NCBI RefSeq assembly: GCF_023074075.1
Contig: NZ_JADPKT010000022.1
Location: forward strand, 310,001-374,000
DNA from: Bradyrhizobium sp. 138
Lineage (GTDB): Bacteria > Pseudomonadota > Alphaproteobacteria > Rhizobiales > Xanthobacteraceae
Reading direction: 5' to 3'
DNA length: 64,000 nucleotides
Both the position numbers and the translations under genes were made by a program. Of the stretch, positions 53,858 to 62,572 are shown in pieces; position 1 is the first letter of the stretch; each line of letters starts with the position of its first letter. The notes beneath the pieces are model-generated. The model saw only the letters and a list, made by a program, of their open reading frames with translations. It did no database searches and was not told the DNA's origin.

Positions 53858-53889
53858 AAGGCGGCCCGCTATGCCCAGCGGACCGCCTT
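53858..53889 (-). terminator. terminator of the minCDE operon
   Basis: 13-bp stem (53858-53870 with 53877-53889, one mismatch) in front of a T-rich stretch on the minus strand, about 40 bases beyond the minE stop. Confidence 0.75.
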
Positions 53890-53927
53890 CTCACCCACCC
53901 CAAATGGGTCGTCGCCAGCCGCGTCCC

Positions 53928-54209
53928 CTACGCGACGGCCGCTTTCTTGCGCTCGAAATCGTTGGGCACCTCGATATCGACCTCCAGGGTCGACACCTCG
54001 TCGCCGCGATCGAGCCGCACGATGACCTTGGTCGGATCCAGCGTCACATGCTTGGAGACGACAGCGAGAATTTCCTCACGCAGCACGCCGAGCAGATCGG
54101 GCTGGCCGCGCATTCCGCGTTCATGGGCAAGCAGGATCTGCAGCCGTTCGCGTGCGACGGGTGCAGTGGCCTTGTTGCCGCGAAGAAGCCGGAGCAGACC
54201 CATGCTCAT
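53928..54209 (-). CDS. minE: cell division topological specificity factor MinE
   Basis: A 93-residue protein. The N-terminal membrane-targeting/MinD-activating part is [20 protein letters not shown], followed by ILLAHERG and a C-terminal beta-rich dimer domain ([20 protein letters not shown]). It stimulates the MinD ATPase and drives pole-to-pole oscillation. Its ATG overlaps the minD stop by four bases. The second ATG (54203) is an alternative start. Confidence 0.95.
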   Translation of the reverse strand: MSMGLLRLLRGNKATAPVARERLQILLAHERGMRGQPDLLGVLREEILAVVSKHVTLDPTKVIVRLDRGDEVSTLEVDIEVPNDFERKKAAVA

Positions 54210-55021
54210 GCCGCCCTCCGTCGCAGCAGTCGATCCATGAAGCCCTTGCGCTCGGTCGGCACCTGCATCGGCACGGTGTCACCGCACAGCCGGCGGGCCG
54301 CGTCGATATAGGCCCGCGCCGGTGCGCCGTCCGCGTTCGACAGCGTCACGGGCGTGCCGACGTTGGAGGCGCGCAGCACGTCCTGGCTCTCGGGGATGAT
54401 GCCGAGCAAGGGGGTCGCGAGGATCTCGAGGATGTCCTCGATCGTCAGCATCTCGCCACGCGCGGCGCGCGAGGGATCGTAGCGGGTGATGAGAATGTGC
54501 TTCTCGACCCGCTCGCCCTTCTCGGCCCGCACGGTCTTGGAATCGAGCATGCCGATGATGCGGTCGGAATCGCGCACCGAGGACACTTCCGGATTGGTGA
54601 CGATCACCGCTTCGTCGGCAAAGCGCATCGCCATGGAGGCGCCGCGCTCGATGCCGGCCGGGCTGTCGCAGATCACCCAGTCGAAACGGCCGCGCAAATC
54701 GTCGATGACCTTGCCGACGCCCTCCTCCGTCAGCGCGTCCTTGTCGCGGGTTTGCGAGGCCGGCAGCAGCCACAAATTCTCCAGCCGCTTGTCCTTGATC
54801 AGCGCCTGCGGGAGTTTTGCAACGCCCTGCACCACATTGATGAGGTCGAACACGACGCGGCGTTCCGCCCCCATCACGAGGTCGAGGTTGCGCAGGCCGA
54901 CGTCGAAATCGACGACGACGACCTTGTCGCCGCGCTGCGCCAGCGCGGCCCCCAGCGCGGCGGTGGTCGTGGTCTTGCCGACCCCGCCCTTGCCTGATGT
55001 CACGACCAGTACCTTGGCCAT
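54206..55021 (-). CDS. minD: septum site-determining ATPase MinD
   Basis: A 271-residue ParA/MinD-type ATPase. It has the deviant Walker [16 protein letters not shown] (about 10-24), switch [21 protein letters not shown] and a C-terminal amphipathic membrane-targeting helix ([11 protein letters not shown]). It recruits MinC to the membrane. In one operon with minC upstream and minE downstream. Confidence 0.97.
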   Translation of the reverse strand: MAKVLVVTSGKGGVGKTTTTAALGAALAQRGDKVVVVDFDVGLRNLDLVMGAERRVVFDLINVVQGVAKLPQALIKDKRLENLWLLPASQTRDKDALTEEGVGKVIDDLRGRFDWVICDSPAGIERGASMAMRFADEAVIVTNPEVSSVRDSDRIIGMLDSKTVRAEKGERVEKHILITRYDPSRAARGEMLTIEDILEILATPLLGIIPESQDVLRASNVGTPVTLSNADGAPARAYIDAARRLCGDTVPMQVPTERKGFMDRLLRRRAA

Positions 55022-55040
55022 TTCTGAAATCTCCTTCTGG

Positions 55041-55739
55041 TCAGTTCAGCGCGGTAATTCGCATGGTGTTGCCTTGCAGGAAGGCTTGGGCAGGCCGGCC
55101 GCGAAGCGCGGCGTCGATATCGTCGGCAGTCTGATAAAACCCATCGATTGCAAGCAGTTCGGCTTCGATCTTCTGACAATAGATGCGCGCGCTGGTGTGA
55201 CCGTTCACGCCCGCCATGGCGCGGCCGCGCAGTGCGCCGTAGACGTGGATCGAGCCGCCGGCGACGATTTCAGCGCCGGAGCCGACCGAGCCGAGGATAG
55301 TGACGTCGCCTTCCGGGAAGATCACGGTCTGGCCCGAGCGCACCGGGTTTTCGAGCAGCAGCGAGGTCGGCTTGGCCTCGGCCTTCGTCTCGGCCTTTAT
55401 CGGCGCGTTTGGCTCGACCACGCAGCTGCGTCCGCCCGACAGCAGCGGCGGCATCATCGGGGTCAGCCTCGCCTCCTCCACGCCCTCGATGCCGAGCACG
55501 CGGATGTTGCGGTCCTGCAGGCTGGTGAGCAGATGGCCAATGCCGGACTGGCTGAGGTCGACCGAGGACAGGTCGATGACCACGGGCCGGCCGGCAAAGA
55601 AGCCCGGAGAGCGGGCGATGGTGGCGTCGATCTCGTGCAGCCAGTCCTGGACCGGAACCGTCGGCGTGAACACGAAGGCCACGTAGGAGCGCCCGCGCAG
55701 GCGCACCATTTGGCGTTGAGGTTTGACTGCAGCCTCCAT
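55041..55739 (-). CDS. minC: septum site-determining protein MinC
   Basis: A 232-residue FtsZ-assembly inhibitor. N-terminal MinC domain (about 1-105; ending near LGIEGVEEARL), a linker, and the C-terminal beta-helix domain (PVRSGQTVIFPEGDVTILG, GAEIVAGGSIHVYGALRGR, GHTSARIYCQKIEAELLAI) that binds MinD. It leads the minCDE operon, 19 bp before minD. Confidence 0.96.
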   Translation of the reverse strand: MEAAVKPQRQMVRLRGRSYVAFVFTPTVPVQDWLHEIDATIARSPGFFAGRPVVIDLSSVDLSQSGIGHLLTSLQDRNIRVLGIEGVEEARLTPMMPPLLSGGRSCVVEPNAPIKAETKAEAKPTSLLLENPVRSGQTVIFPEGDVTILGSVGSGAEIVAGGSIHVYGALRGRAMAGVNGHTSARIYCQKIEAELLAIDGFYQTADDIDAALRGRPAQAFLQGNTMRITALN

Positions 55740-55853
55740 AGCGGCCGACTCGTTCCCTGTTATTGAATGGTTAACGATGCGGTGGATATGGTTAATGCCC
55801 GGTTAATTCTCCCTGGGATTACGTGAGCGGGATGGGGTTATAGCGGGGCCGCT

Positions 55854-55995
55854 CTCGTGTCCCGGACGCGCTGCAGCGTGCAACGCTGCTGCGCCGAGCC
55901 GGGACCCATGCCGCCAGGGTCGTGCACTTAGCAAGATGGGCCCCGGCTCTGCAGCGCACCGTCGAAGAGACGCTGCGCTGCGTCCGGGGCACGAG
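55854..55995. repeat. dispersed palindromic repeat, family 1, copy B
   Basis: Same block order as 17277-17439: CTCGTGTCCCGGACGC at the left, GCGTCCGGGGCACGAG at the right, shared GCTGCAGCGTGCAACGCTGC. Lacks the 30-base extra segment of copy A. Confidence 0.88.
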
Positions 55996-56018
55996 GAGAG
56001 CGTGTGGTCTCTCCACCC

Positions 56019-56105
56019 CGTCATTGCGAGGAGCCCTTGCGACGAAGCAATCCAGGGACTCTCAGCGGCGGGATTCTGGATTGCTTCGCTCCGCTCGCAA
56101 TGACG
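56019..56105. repeat. dispersed palindromic repeat, family 2, copy B
   Basis: CGTCATTGCGAGGAGC to GCTCGCAATGACG with GACGAAGCAATCCAG and CTGGATTGCTTCGC arms; shorter than copy A at 33298-33414. Confidence 0.9.
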
Positions 56106-56124
56106 AGGAGAGAGCGAGCCCCCC

Positions 56125-57129
56125 CTACTTCTTCACCTTGCCCGCATCCATCTTGATATCAGGATCCAGCATCTTCGTCGTGAACGCGGTCGTAACGTCA
56201 AACGGCTTCTCCATGCCGAGATAGGTCTGGACCAGCTCGTAGTCCTTCTTCATCCGCTCGCCGTCGATCCAGCCGAGGCCCTTGGTGGTGGTGAACTCGT
56301 CGGTCATCAGAAATTTGATGCGCTCCCACTGGCGCTCCTGGTTCTCCTTGTCGAGGCCGGAGACCTGATCAAGCAGCGCCTTCAAGCACGGCGTGACGTC
56401 GGCGACGCAGGCCGCAAAGGCCTTCTGCGTGACGCGGACGAATTCTTCGACGACCTTTGGATTCTTCTGCAGGTACGCGCCATTGACGATCAGTGAGTTG
56501 CCGTAAGGGTTGAGCCCGATGTCCTTCCAGTTGACGTAGCCGAGGTCGGGCCCGAACTCGATCACCTTCAGATCGTGCTCATTGTAGAAGTCGCTGATGA
56601 TGTCGACGGTGTGGCTCTTCAGCGCCGCGATCTTAGCGGTCGGCCCGACATTGACGAAGCCGACGGAGTCCGGTGCCAGGCCTGCGGCCTTGGCAAAGGC
56701 CGGCCACATCACGCGCGAGGCATCGCCGGGCGGATTGCCGATCTTGTGGCCGGCGAAATCCTTCACGCCGTTTACGCCGTAGCTCTTCAGCCAGTAGAAG
56801 GTCTGTCCGGTATTGGCATAGACGCTCATCACGGCCACAGTGTCGGCGCCCTTGCTCTTGGCCACCAGCATGGTGGCGAGATCGGCGACGCCGAACGGCG
56901 AGCCGCCGGAGCCGACCTTGGCGGCGGAGACGCCGGAGCCCTTGCCGACCTCGATGGTCAGATCGATGCCCGCCTTCTCGTACCAGCCCTGCGCCTTGGC
57001 GTAATAATAGGGCGAATGATCGGCCGTCGGTGTCCAGTTCAGGATCAGATTGACCGCTTCGCCCGCGCTCGCCGGCGCCGCCGGCAAACCGAGTGCCAAA
57101 GCCACAAAAGCCGCCTGCAAACGCTTCAT
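56125..57129 (-). CDS. NitT/TauT-type ABC transporter substrate-binding protein
   Basis: A 334-residue periplasmic NMT1/THI5-like protein: signal peptide (about 1-22), then VNLILNWTPTADHSPYYYAK, GIDLTIEVGKGSG and PFGVADLATMLVAKSKG. The family binds pyrimidine precursors, sulfonates, nitrate or aromatic acids; the ligand here is unknown. It is divergent from the TetR gene and, with the permease and ATPase across it (57961 and 61653), makes a complete importer. Confidence 0.9.
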   Translation of the reverse strand: MKRLQAAFVALALGLPAAPASAGEAVNLILNWTPTADHSPYYYAKAQGWYEKAGIDLTIEVGKGSGVSAAKVGSGGSPFGVADLATMLVAKSKGADTVAVMSVYANTGQTFYWLKSYGVNGVKDFAGHKIGNPPGDASRVMWPAFAKAAGLAPDSVGFVNVGPTAKIAALKSHTVDIISDFYNEHDLKVIEFGPDLGYVNWKDIGLNPYGNSLIVNGAYLQKNPKVVEEFVRVTQKAFAACVADVTPCLKALLDQVSGLDKENQERQWERIKFLMTDEFTTTKGLGWIDGERMKKDYELVQTYLGMEKPFDVTTAFTTKMLDPDIKMDAGKVKK

Positions 57130-57211
57130 CGCATCTCTCCTCGTGCCAGCGACCCGGCTTGTCGCTCTCCCCGTGTGAGGATACCAATGCAACAAGCCCG
57201 CCCTCCACTTG

Positions 57212-57226
57212 TCAACTGTTTGGTTG
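57212..57226. promoter_or_regulatory. candidate TetR operator, site 1
   Basis: TCAACTGTTTGGTTG, of the form TCAAC-N5-GGTTG, in the gap between the divergent binding-protein and TetR genes and just before the TetR ATG. Confidence 0.65.
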
Positions 57227-57229
57227 GAA

Positions 57230-57877
57230 ATGCCCGCAAAACGATCTGGCGACACCGTGCCGCAGCGCCGTGATCCCGTCGCCACCCGCAAGAAACTGCT
57301 GACCGCGGCGCGCCTGGAATTCGCCCGCCACGGTCTTGCGGGCGCCCGCGTCGACGAGATCGCCGAGCGCGCCGGCGTCAACAAGCAGCTCGTCTACCAC
57401 TATTTCGGCGACAAGGACGCGCTTTACCTTGCCGTGCTCGAATGGGTCTATGAGGACATCCGCGAGCAGGAGCGCAAGCTCAATCTCGAAGGCCTGCCGC
57501 CAGAGAAGGCGATCCGCAGGCTGATCGAAGCCTCGTTCGACCATCTGGCCGCGAACCCTGATTTCATCGTGCTTTTGAACGACGAGAACCGCGGCGGCGC
57601 CCGCCACGTGCGCGGCTCGACGCGGCTGGAGGCGATGCATTCCCCGCTGGTCAAGAGCGTCTCCCACATCCTCAACGAGGGGGTGCGCGCGGGCGTGTTC
57701 CGCAAGGGGATCGATCCGGTCCAGCTCTATATCTCCATTGCGGGCCTCAGCTATTTCTTCTTCTCCAACACGCCGACGCTGTCGGCGATCTTCGGCAAGG
57801 ACCTGTCGAGCCGCGCCCAGCGCCGCGCCCGCCGCCGGCATGTCGCCGACCTGGTGCTGCAGTCGCTCCGGCCCTAA
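57230..57877 (+). CDS. TetR family regulator of the ABC transporter locus
   Basis: A 215-residue regulator: HTH (ATRKKLLTAARLEFARHG, VDEIAERAGVNKQLVYHYFG) and a helical effector domain with SIAGLSYFFFSNTPTLSAIFG, a pattern of RutR-like TetR proteins that answer to pyrimidine-like or purine-like ligands. The operator-like palindrome TCAAC-N5-GGTTG flanks it on both sides, so it probably controls the divergent binding protein, itself and the downstream operon. Confidence 0.92.
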   Translation: MPAKRSGDTVPQRRDPVATRKKLLTAARLEFARHGLAGARVDEIAERAGVNKQLVYHYFGDKDALYLAVLEWVYEDIREQERKLNLEGLPPEKAIRRLIEASFDHLAANPDFIVLLNDENRGGARHVRGSTRLEAMHSPLVKSVSHILNEGVRAGVFRKGIDPVQLYISIAGLSYFFFSNTPTLSAIFGKDLSSRAQRRARRRHVADLVLQSLRP

Positions 57878-57893
57878 TCAACCAACTGGTTGA
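57878..57893. promoter_or_regulatory. candidate TetR operator, site 2
   Basis: Perfect palindrome arms TCAACC and GGTTGA around AACT (TCAACCAACTGGTTGA), overlapping the end of the TetR gene and 67 bp before the permease start. Same half-sites as site 1; it resembles RutR sites (TTGACCA-N2-TGGTCAA). Confidence 0.72.
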
Positions 57894-57960
57894 AACTTTT
57901 CTCGAGGGCGGCTAGGCTGGCGACCTGCGGCATCGCCGCCGCGCGAACTGGGAGCAATCG

Positions 57961-58731
57961 GTGGCAGGAGACAGGGCACGCGCCTCGCGCACCTTTGCGA
58001 TCATCCTGATCGTACACCTCGCCGTGCTCGTGCTCTGGCAGGTCGCGGTCGACGCCTTCCACGTGCCGAAATTCATCCTGCCCTCGCCGCTGGCGACGGT
58101 GCAGACGCTGGGGACCGCAGGCTATGCCTGGGGCAGCAACACGCTGGTGACGGCGGTCGAGATCCTTGGCGGCTTCGCGCTCGGGGCCTTTGTCGGCGTC
58201 GCACTTGCCGTGATCTTCAGCTGGGCGCCACTGCTGAGCCTCCTGCTGCTGCCGCTGTTCGTGACGCTGAACATGATCCCGAAGGTCGCGCTCGGCCCGC
58301 TGTTCATCGTGTGGTTCTCCTACGGCATTGTGCCGAACATTCTGATCGCCTTCAGCATCTGCTTCTTCCCGATCCTGCTCACCACCGCGCGGGGCCTGCG
58401 CGAGGTCGAGCCGGACCTGCTCGATCTCGTCAAATCGCTGCGCGGCTCGCGCTGGACGCTATTCCGCAAGATCCAACTGCCGGGATCGCTGCCTTACATC
58501 TTCTCCGGCATGAAGGTCGGCGCCATCCTTGCGGTCGCCGGCGCCATCGTCGGCGAGTTCATCGCCTCTGAGCGCGGGCTCGGTTACCTCATGATCCAGG
58601 TGCAGTCCTCGCTCGATACGCCCGCGATGGTGATGGCGGTCGTGCTGCTGACACTGCTCGGGGTCGCTCTCTACGGACTAGTGCTCGTCCTCGAACGCAT
58701 GTTCGTGGTCGACGACGCCAGACAGAACTAG
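57961..58731 (+). CDS. ABC transporter permease (NitT/TauT type)
   Basis: A 256-residue inner-membrane protein with about six helices. The coupling loop is GLREVEPDLLDLVKSLRGSR, followed by the family end IVGEFIASERGLGYLM. GTG start at 57961 with GGGAG seven bases upstream. It is first gene of a five-gene operon ending with the ATP-binding subunit. Confidence 0.93.
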   Translation: MAGDRARASRTFAIILIVHLAVLVLWQVAVDAFHVPKFILPSPLATVQTLGTAGYAWGSNTLVTAVEILGGFALGAFVGVALAVIFSWAPLLSLLLLPLFVTLNMIPKVALGPLFIVWFSYGIVPNILIAFSICFFPILLTTARGLREVEPDLLDLVKSLRGSRWTLFRKIQLPGSLPYIFSGMKVGAILAVAGAIVGEFIASERGLGYLMIQVQSSLDTPAMVMAVVLLTLLGVALYGLVLVLERMFVVDDARQN

Positions 58732-58748
58732 GACCAGGGACCAAATCC

Positions 58749-59786
58749 ATGCTGCTCACACGCCAGACGCTGCCCAAGACCATCCCTGACATCGCAGCCC
58801 TCGATGAGCTCCTGTGCCGACCGACGCAAGCGCTGATCGACGATCTCAAGAAGGTCGAGGGCGACATCATGATCCTCGGCGTCGCCGGCAAGATGGGCCC
58901 GACGCTGGCGGGCCTCGCGAAGGCCGCCGCGCCCGATCGCCGGATCATCGGCGTCGCCCGCTTCAGCGATGCCAGCGTGAAGGACTGGCTGCACGCGTGC
59001 GGGGTCGAAACGATCAACTGCGACCTGATGGATGAGACGGCGATCGCGGCGCTGCCGAAGGCGCCGAACATCGTCTTCATGGCCGGCCGCAAGTTCGGCG
59101 CTGAGGGTGATCTGTCGCTGACCTGGGCGATGAACGCGCATGTGCCCGCCCTCGTCGCCCAGGCCTTCCCGTCCTCGCGCATCGTCGCATTCTCGACCGG
59201 CTGCATCTATCCGTTCGTGCCTGTCGACGGCAAAGGCTCGACCGAGGACATGGCGCCGAACCCGCCCGGGGAATACGCGCAATCTTGCGTCGGTCGCGAG
59301 CGGATGTTCGAGTATTTCTCGCACAAATTCGCCACGCCGGGGCGGCTGTTCCGCCTCAATTACGCGATCGACATGCGTTACGGCGTGCTGCACGACATCG
59401 CCACAAAGGTGCTCACGGGCGCGCCGATCGACGTCAGCCTCGGCCACGTCAATTTCATCTGGCAGGGCGATGCGTCCGCGCAGGCGCTGCGCTGCCTCGC
59501 GCATTGCACCAGCCCGACTTCGCCGATCAATGTCAGCGGCCACGAGATCCTGGCGGTGCGCGATCTCGCCGAGAAATTCGGCGCGAGGTTCGGCCGCGCG
59601 CCGGTGCTGACGGGCAAGGAAGAGCCGACGGCGTGGCTGACCGACACGTCAAAGGCGGTCGAGCTGTTCGGCCTGCCGGTCGTCGACACCGAGCAGCTGG
59701 TCGCCTGGACCGCGGACTGGGTCGCGCGCGCGATGCCGAGCCTCGGCAAGCCCACCAAATACGAGGTGCGCGATGGCCGTTACTGA
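58749..59786 (+). CDS. NAD(P)-dependent epimerase/dehydratase-like SDR without the usual Lys
   Basis: A 345-residue extended SDR. Nucleotide loop ILGVAGKMGPTLAGLA, VFMAGRKFG, then FSTGCIYPFVP. Where active members have YxxxK, this reads YAQSCVGRERMFEYF: Tyr is present but the Lys position is Cys. It may use another base or may not be a dehydrogenase. C-terminal substrate domain about 190-330. Lies 17 bp after the permease gene and overlaps the GNAT gene by 14 bases. Confidence 0.82.
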   Translation: MLLTRQTLPKTIPDIAALDELLCRPTQALIDDLKKVEGDIMILGVAGKMGPTLAGLAKAAAPDRRIIGVARFSDASVKDWLHACGVETINCDLMDETAIAALPKAPNIVFMAGRKFGAEGDLSLTWAMNAHVPALVAQAFPSSRIVAFSTGCIYPFVPVDGKGSTEDMAPNPPGEYAQSCVGRERMFEYFSHKFATPGRLFRLNYAIDMRYGVLHDIATKVLTGAPIDVSLGHVNFIWQGDASAQALRCLAHCTSPTSPINVSGHEILAVRDLAEKFGARFGRAPVLTGKEEPTAWLTDTSKAVELFGLPVVDTEQLVAWTADWVARAMPSLGKPTKYEVRDGRY

Positions 59787-60594
59787 TCCCCCGCCTATCC
59801 TCAAGCTCGGCGTCGACGATGCGCTGGCCGGGCTGGCGCTGTCGACGGAGGCGCACTGGAATCAGACCGAAGACGATTGGCGCATCTTCCTGCGTGACGG
59901 CATCGTGTTCGGCATTCGTGACGGCGTTCGACTGGTCGCAACCGCAGCCCTGCTGCCCTATTCCGGCGGTAACGCCTGGATCAGCATGGTGCTGGTATCG
60001 GGCACGCATCGCCGCCGCGGCCTTGCAACCCGTCTCGTCGACGCCTGCTTGGAAACGGCGCGCCAGAACGGCCTGACCAGCTGGCTCGACGCTACGCCCG
60101 ACGGAGCTGCGGTCTACGGACCGCTGGGGTTCACGCCGACACTGCAATTGCGTCGCCTGAAGCTGACGAAGCTTGCGCGAGCCGAAGCGCCGCCATCCTC
60201 ATCCGCGACGCTCGATGCGCTTCGCGCGCGGGACCAGCGGGCCACCGGTTTCGATCGGACTACCCTGCTCTCCGCCTTGGCACAGCGCTACAACTCGCGC
60301 ATCGTCGCCGCGAACGGCGGCATCGCGCTGGTTCGCTGCGGCCGGACCGCCCGCCATATCGGCCCGTTGTTCGCCGACGACGCCGCGGCAGCTCTGGCCT
60401 TGGTTGACGCGATCGTGCGCTCCGAGACCAGCCCGCTGCTGCTCGACGCCGTCGCCTCCCAAGCCGCCTTCCTGGAAGGATTGACCGCCGCGAGTTGGAC
60501 CACCGAACGCCCGTTCCAGCGCATGCGGTTCGGGCCCGCCACCGTCAGGGGTGATGAAATGCCATTCGCCGTAGCCGGCCCCGAATTCGGATAG
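59773..60594 (+). CDS. GNAT family N-acetyltransferase
   Basis: A 273-residue protein: N-terminal GNAT domain (about 1-140) with the acetyl-CoA loop GTHRRRGLATRLVDACL, and a C-terminal second lobe (about 150-270) of weaker GNAT-like pattern, as in two-domain GNATs. It probably acetylates an amine derived from the imported compound. Overlaps the epimerase gene, indicating coupling. Confidence 0.87.
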   Translation: MAVTDPPPILKLGVDDALAGLALSTEAHWNQTEDDWRIFLRDGIVFGIRDGVRLVATAALLPYSGGNAWISMVLVSGTHRRRGLATRLVDACLETARQNGLTSWLDATPDGAAVYGPLGFTPTLQLRRLKLTKLARAEAPPSSSATLDALRARDQRATGFDRTTLLSALAQRYNSRIVAANGGIALVRCGRTARHIGPLFADDAAAALALVDAIVRSETSPLLLDAVASQAAFLEGLTAASWTTERPFQRMRFGPATVRGDEMPFAVAGPEFG

Positions 60595-60600
60595 GACATC

Positions 60601-61656
60601 ATGCATCACAGCCAGATCGACAGCGATATCCGCAAGCTGATTGCCGACGGCACCGTCCTGCCGGCGCATCCCCTCGCCCTCACCGCCGAGCGGCAGCTCG
60701 ACAAGACCCATCAGCGCGCGCTCACACGCTATTACGTCGACGCAGGTTCAGGCGGCCTTGCCGTCGGCGTGCACACCACGCAGTTCGCCATCCGCGATGT
60801 CGGCCTCTACCGTCCCGTGCTCGAGCTCGCCGCCGAGACCGCAGCTGACTGGACCGAGCGTCCGCTGGCGATGGTCGCGGGCCTCGCCGGTCCGACACGG
60901 CAGGCCGTCATCGAAGCCCGCACCGCGCGCGACATCGGCTATCACGCCGGGTTGCTCAGCCTCGCCGCGATGAAGAACGCTTCCGAGGACGAGATCATCG
61001 CCCACTGCACTTCGGTGGCCGCCGAAATCCCGCTGATCGGCTTCTATCTCCAGCCGGCGGTCGGCGGCGTCGTCCTGTCGAGCCGGTTCTGGCAGCGCTT
61101 TGCCTCGATCGACAATGTCATCGCGATCAAGATCGCGCCGTTCAACCGCTATCGGACCCTCGACGTGCTGCGCGGTGTCGCAGCGGCCGGCGCACTCGAC
61201 CGCGTCGCGCTCTACACCGGCAATGACGACCACATCCTGCTCGACCTGATGCTGCCGTTCGACCTGCGCGACAACGGGGTCACGACCCGCACCTACTTCA
61301 AAGGCGGCCTGCTCGGCCATTGGTCGGTTTGGACCGCGAGCGCTATCAAACAGTTCGAGCGTTGCAAGGCCGCGCGGCACAAGGACAGCGTGCCCGCGAA
61401 CCTGCTGGCACTCGATGCCCGCGTCACCGACTGCAACAGCGCCTTCTTCGATGTCGCCAACAATTTTCACGGCTGCATCGCCGGCTGCCACGAGGTGCTG
61501 CGGCGCCAAGGCCTGATGAAAGGTTTGTGGTGCCTCGATCCGAACGAGGGCCTCAGCCCCGGCCAAAAGGAGGAGATCGACCGCGTCACGCGCGAGCATG
61601 CCGACCTCAGCGACGATGCCTTCGTCGCCGCGAACCTGAATAAATGGCTGGCATGA
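60601..61656 (+). CDS. dihydrodipicolinate synthase family aldolase/lyase
   Basis: A 351-residue TIM-barrel protein of the DapA/NAL superfamily. GSGGLAVGVHTTQFAI near the N-terminus, FYLQPAVGGVVLSSRFW, and the Schiff-base lysine in NVIAIKIAPFNRY. It is longer than typical DapA (about 290), with an extra C-terminal part (about 290-351). The glycolytic-type substrate loop differs from DapA, so it is more likely a catabolic aldolase acting on a keto acid from the imported compound. Confidence 0.85.
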   Translation: MHHSQIDSDIRKLIADGTVLPAHPLALTAERQLDKTHQRALTRYYVDAGSGGLAVGVHTTQFAIRDVGLYRPVLELAAETAADWTERPLAMVAGLAGPTRQAVIEARTARDIGYHAGLLSLAAMKNASEDEIIAHCTSVAAEIPLIGFYLQPAVGGVVLSSRFWQRFASIDNVIAIKIAPFNRYRTLDVLRGVAAAGALDRVALYTGNDDHILLDLMLPFDLRDNGVTTRTYFKGGLLGHWSVWTASAIKQFERCKAARHKDSVPANLLALDARVTDCNSAFFDVANNFHGCIAGCHEVLRRQGLMKGLWCLDPNEGLSPGQKEEIDRVTREHADLSDDAFVAANLNKWLA

Positions 61657-62426
61657 GCTCGGCCCCCTTCATCAGCCTACAGGGCGTCCGCAAGGTCTAT
61701 CGCAGCGGCGGCGCCGAGTTTCTCGCGGTGTCCGACGTCACCATGGACGTGCAGGAAGGTGAGCTGGTCTCGCTGGTCGGCCCCTCCGGTTGCGGCAAGA
61801 CCACGGTGATGAAGATTCTGGCCGGGCTCCACAGCGCCGACGGCGGCACCGTGCAGATCGGCAATGCCAACAGCCCGTTCGATCCGACCCGCGACATCGG
61901 CATGGTGTTCCAGCAGGCACTGCTGCTGAAATGGCGGACGATCCTGGACAACGTGCTGCTGCCGGCCGAGATCGTCGGCCTGCCGATGAAGGCCGCGCGC
62001 GATCGGGCGCGCGATCTGCTCAACCTAGTTGGGCTTGCCGGCTATGAGCAGAAATATCCGAGAGAGCTCTCCGGCGGCATGCAGCAGCGCACCGCGATCG
62101 CGCGCGCCTTCATCCACGATCCAAAACTGATCCTGATGGACGAGCCGTTCGGCGCGCTGGACGCGCTGACGCGCGAGCAGATGAACCTGGAGATGCTGCG
62201 GATCTGGCGCGAGAGCGGCAAAACCATCATCTTCGTCACGCACTCGATCCAGGAAGCCGTGTTCCTGTCCTCGCATTGCGCCGTGCTGACCGCGGGCCCC
62301 GCGAAGATGGCCGATTATTTCCCGATCGACCTGCCCTTCCCGCGCGACCTGCCGCTGAAGACGACCGATGCTTTCGGCGCCTATGCAAGGCGGATTTACG
62401 CGAAGCTGGGGCTGGGCGCGGCGTAA
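61653..62426 (+). CDS. ABC transporter ATP-binding protein (NitT/TauT type)
   Basis: A 257-residue ATPase: Walker [11 protein letters not shown]-loop [12 protein letters not shown], signature [14 protein letters not shown], Walker [13 protein letters not shown] and the switch His in [13 protein letters not shown]. It energises the permease four genes upstream. Start ATG at 61653 overlaps the previous stop (ATGA); an ATG three codons earlier is possible. Confidence 0.95.
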   Translation: MSSAPFISLQGVRKVYRSGGAEFLAVSDVTMDVQEGELVSLVGPSGCGKTTVMKILAGLHSADGGTVQIGNANSPFDPTRDIGMVFQQALLLKWRTILDNVLLPAEIVGLPMKAARDRARDLLNLVGLAGYEQKYPRELSGGMQQRTAIARAFIHDPKLILMDEPFGALDALTREQMNLEMLRIWRESGKTIIFVTHSIQEAVFLSSHCAVLTAGPAKMADYFPIDLPFPRDLPLKTTDAFGAYARRIYAKLGLGAA

Positions 62427-62444
62427 GACGCTTGCTCGAAACCC

Positions 62445-62533
62445 GTAGGGTGGGCAAAGCGCAAGCGTGCCCACCATTGCCCGTGAAGCGAGAGAACGTG
62501 GGCACGGCGCAAGTGCGCCTTTGCCCACCCTAC
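62445..62533. repeat. dispersed palindromic repeat, family 5, copy B
   Basis: GTAGGGTGGGCAAAGCGCA at the left and the inverse TGCGCCTTTGCCCACCCTAC at the right; matches 32778-32894. It follows the operon's last gene. Confidence 0.9.
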
Positions 62534-62572
62534 GAGCGCGCGACGCGATCGCGGCGCCGCGCCCCCTCACGC

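Larger units (their letters stand above)
55740..56124. other. gene-free stretch: min promoter region and two dispersed repeats
   Basis: The first about 100 bases are AT-richer and probably hold the minCDE promoter. Then come repeat family 1 copy B (55854-55995) and repeat family 2 copy B (56019-56105) in tandem. Confidence 0.7.

Noticed and set aside
54486..55766. Plus-strand frame opposite minC and minD
   Set aside because: Antisense shadow of well-recognised min genes.
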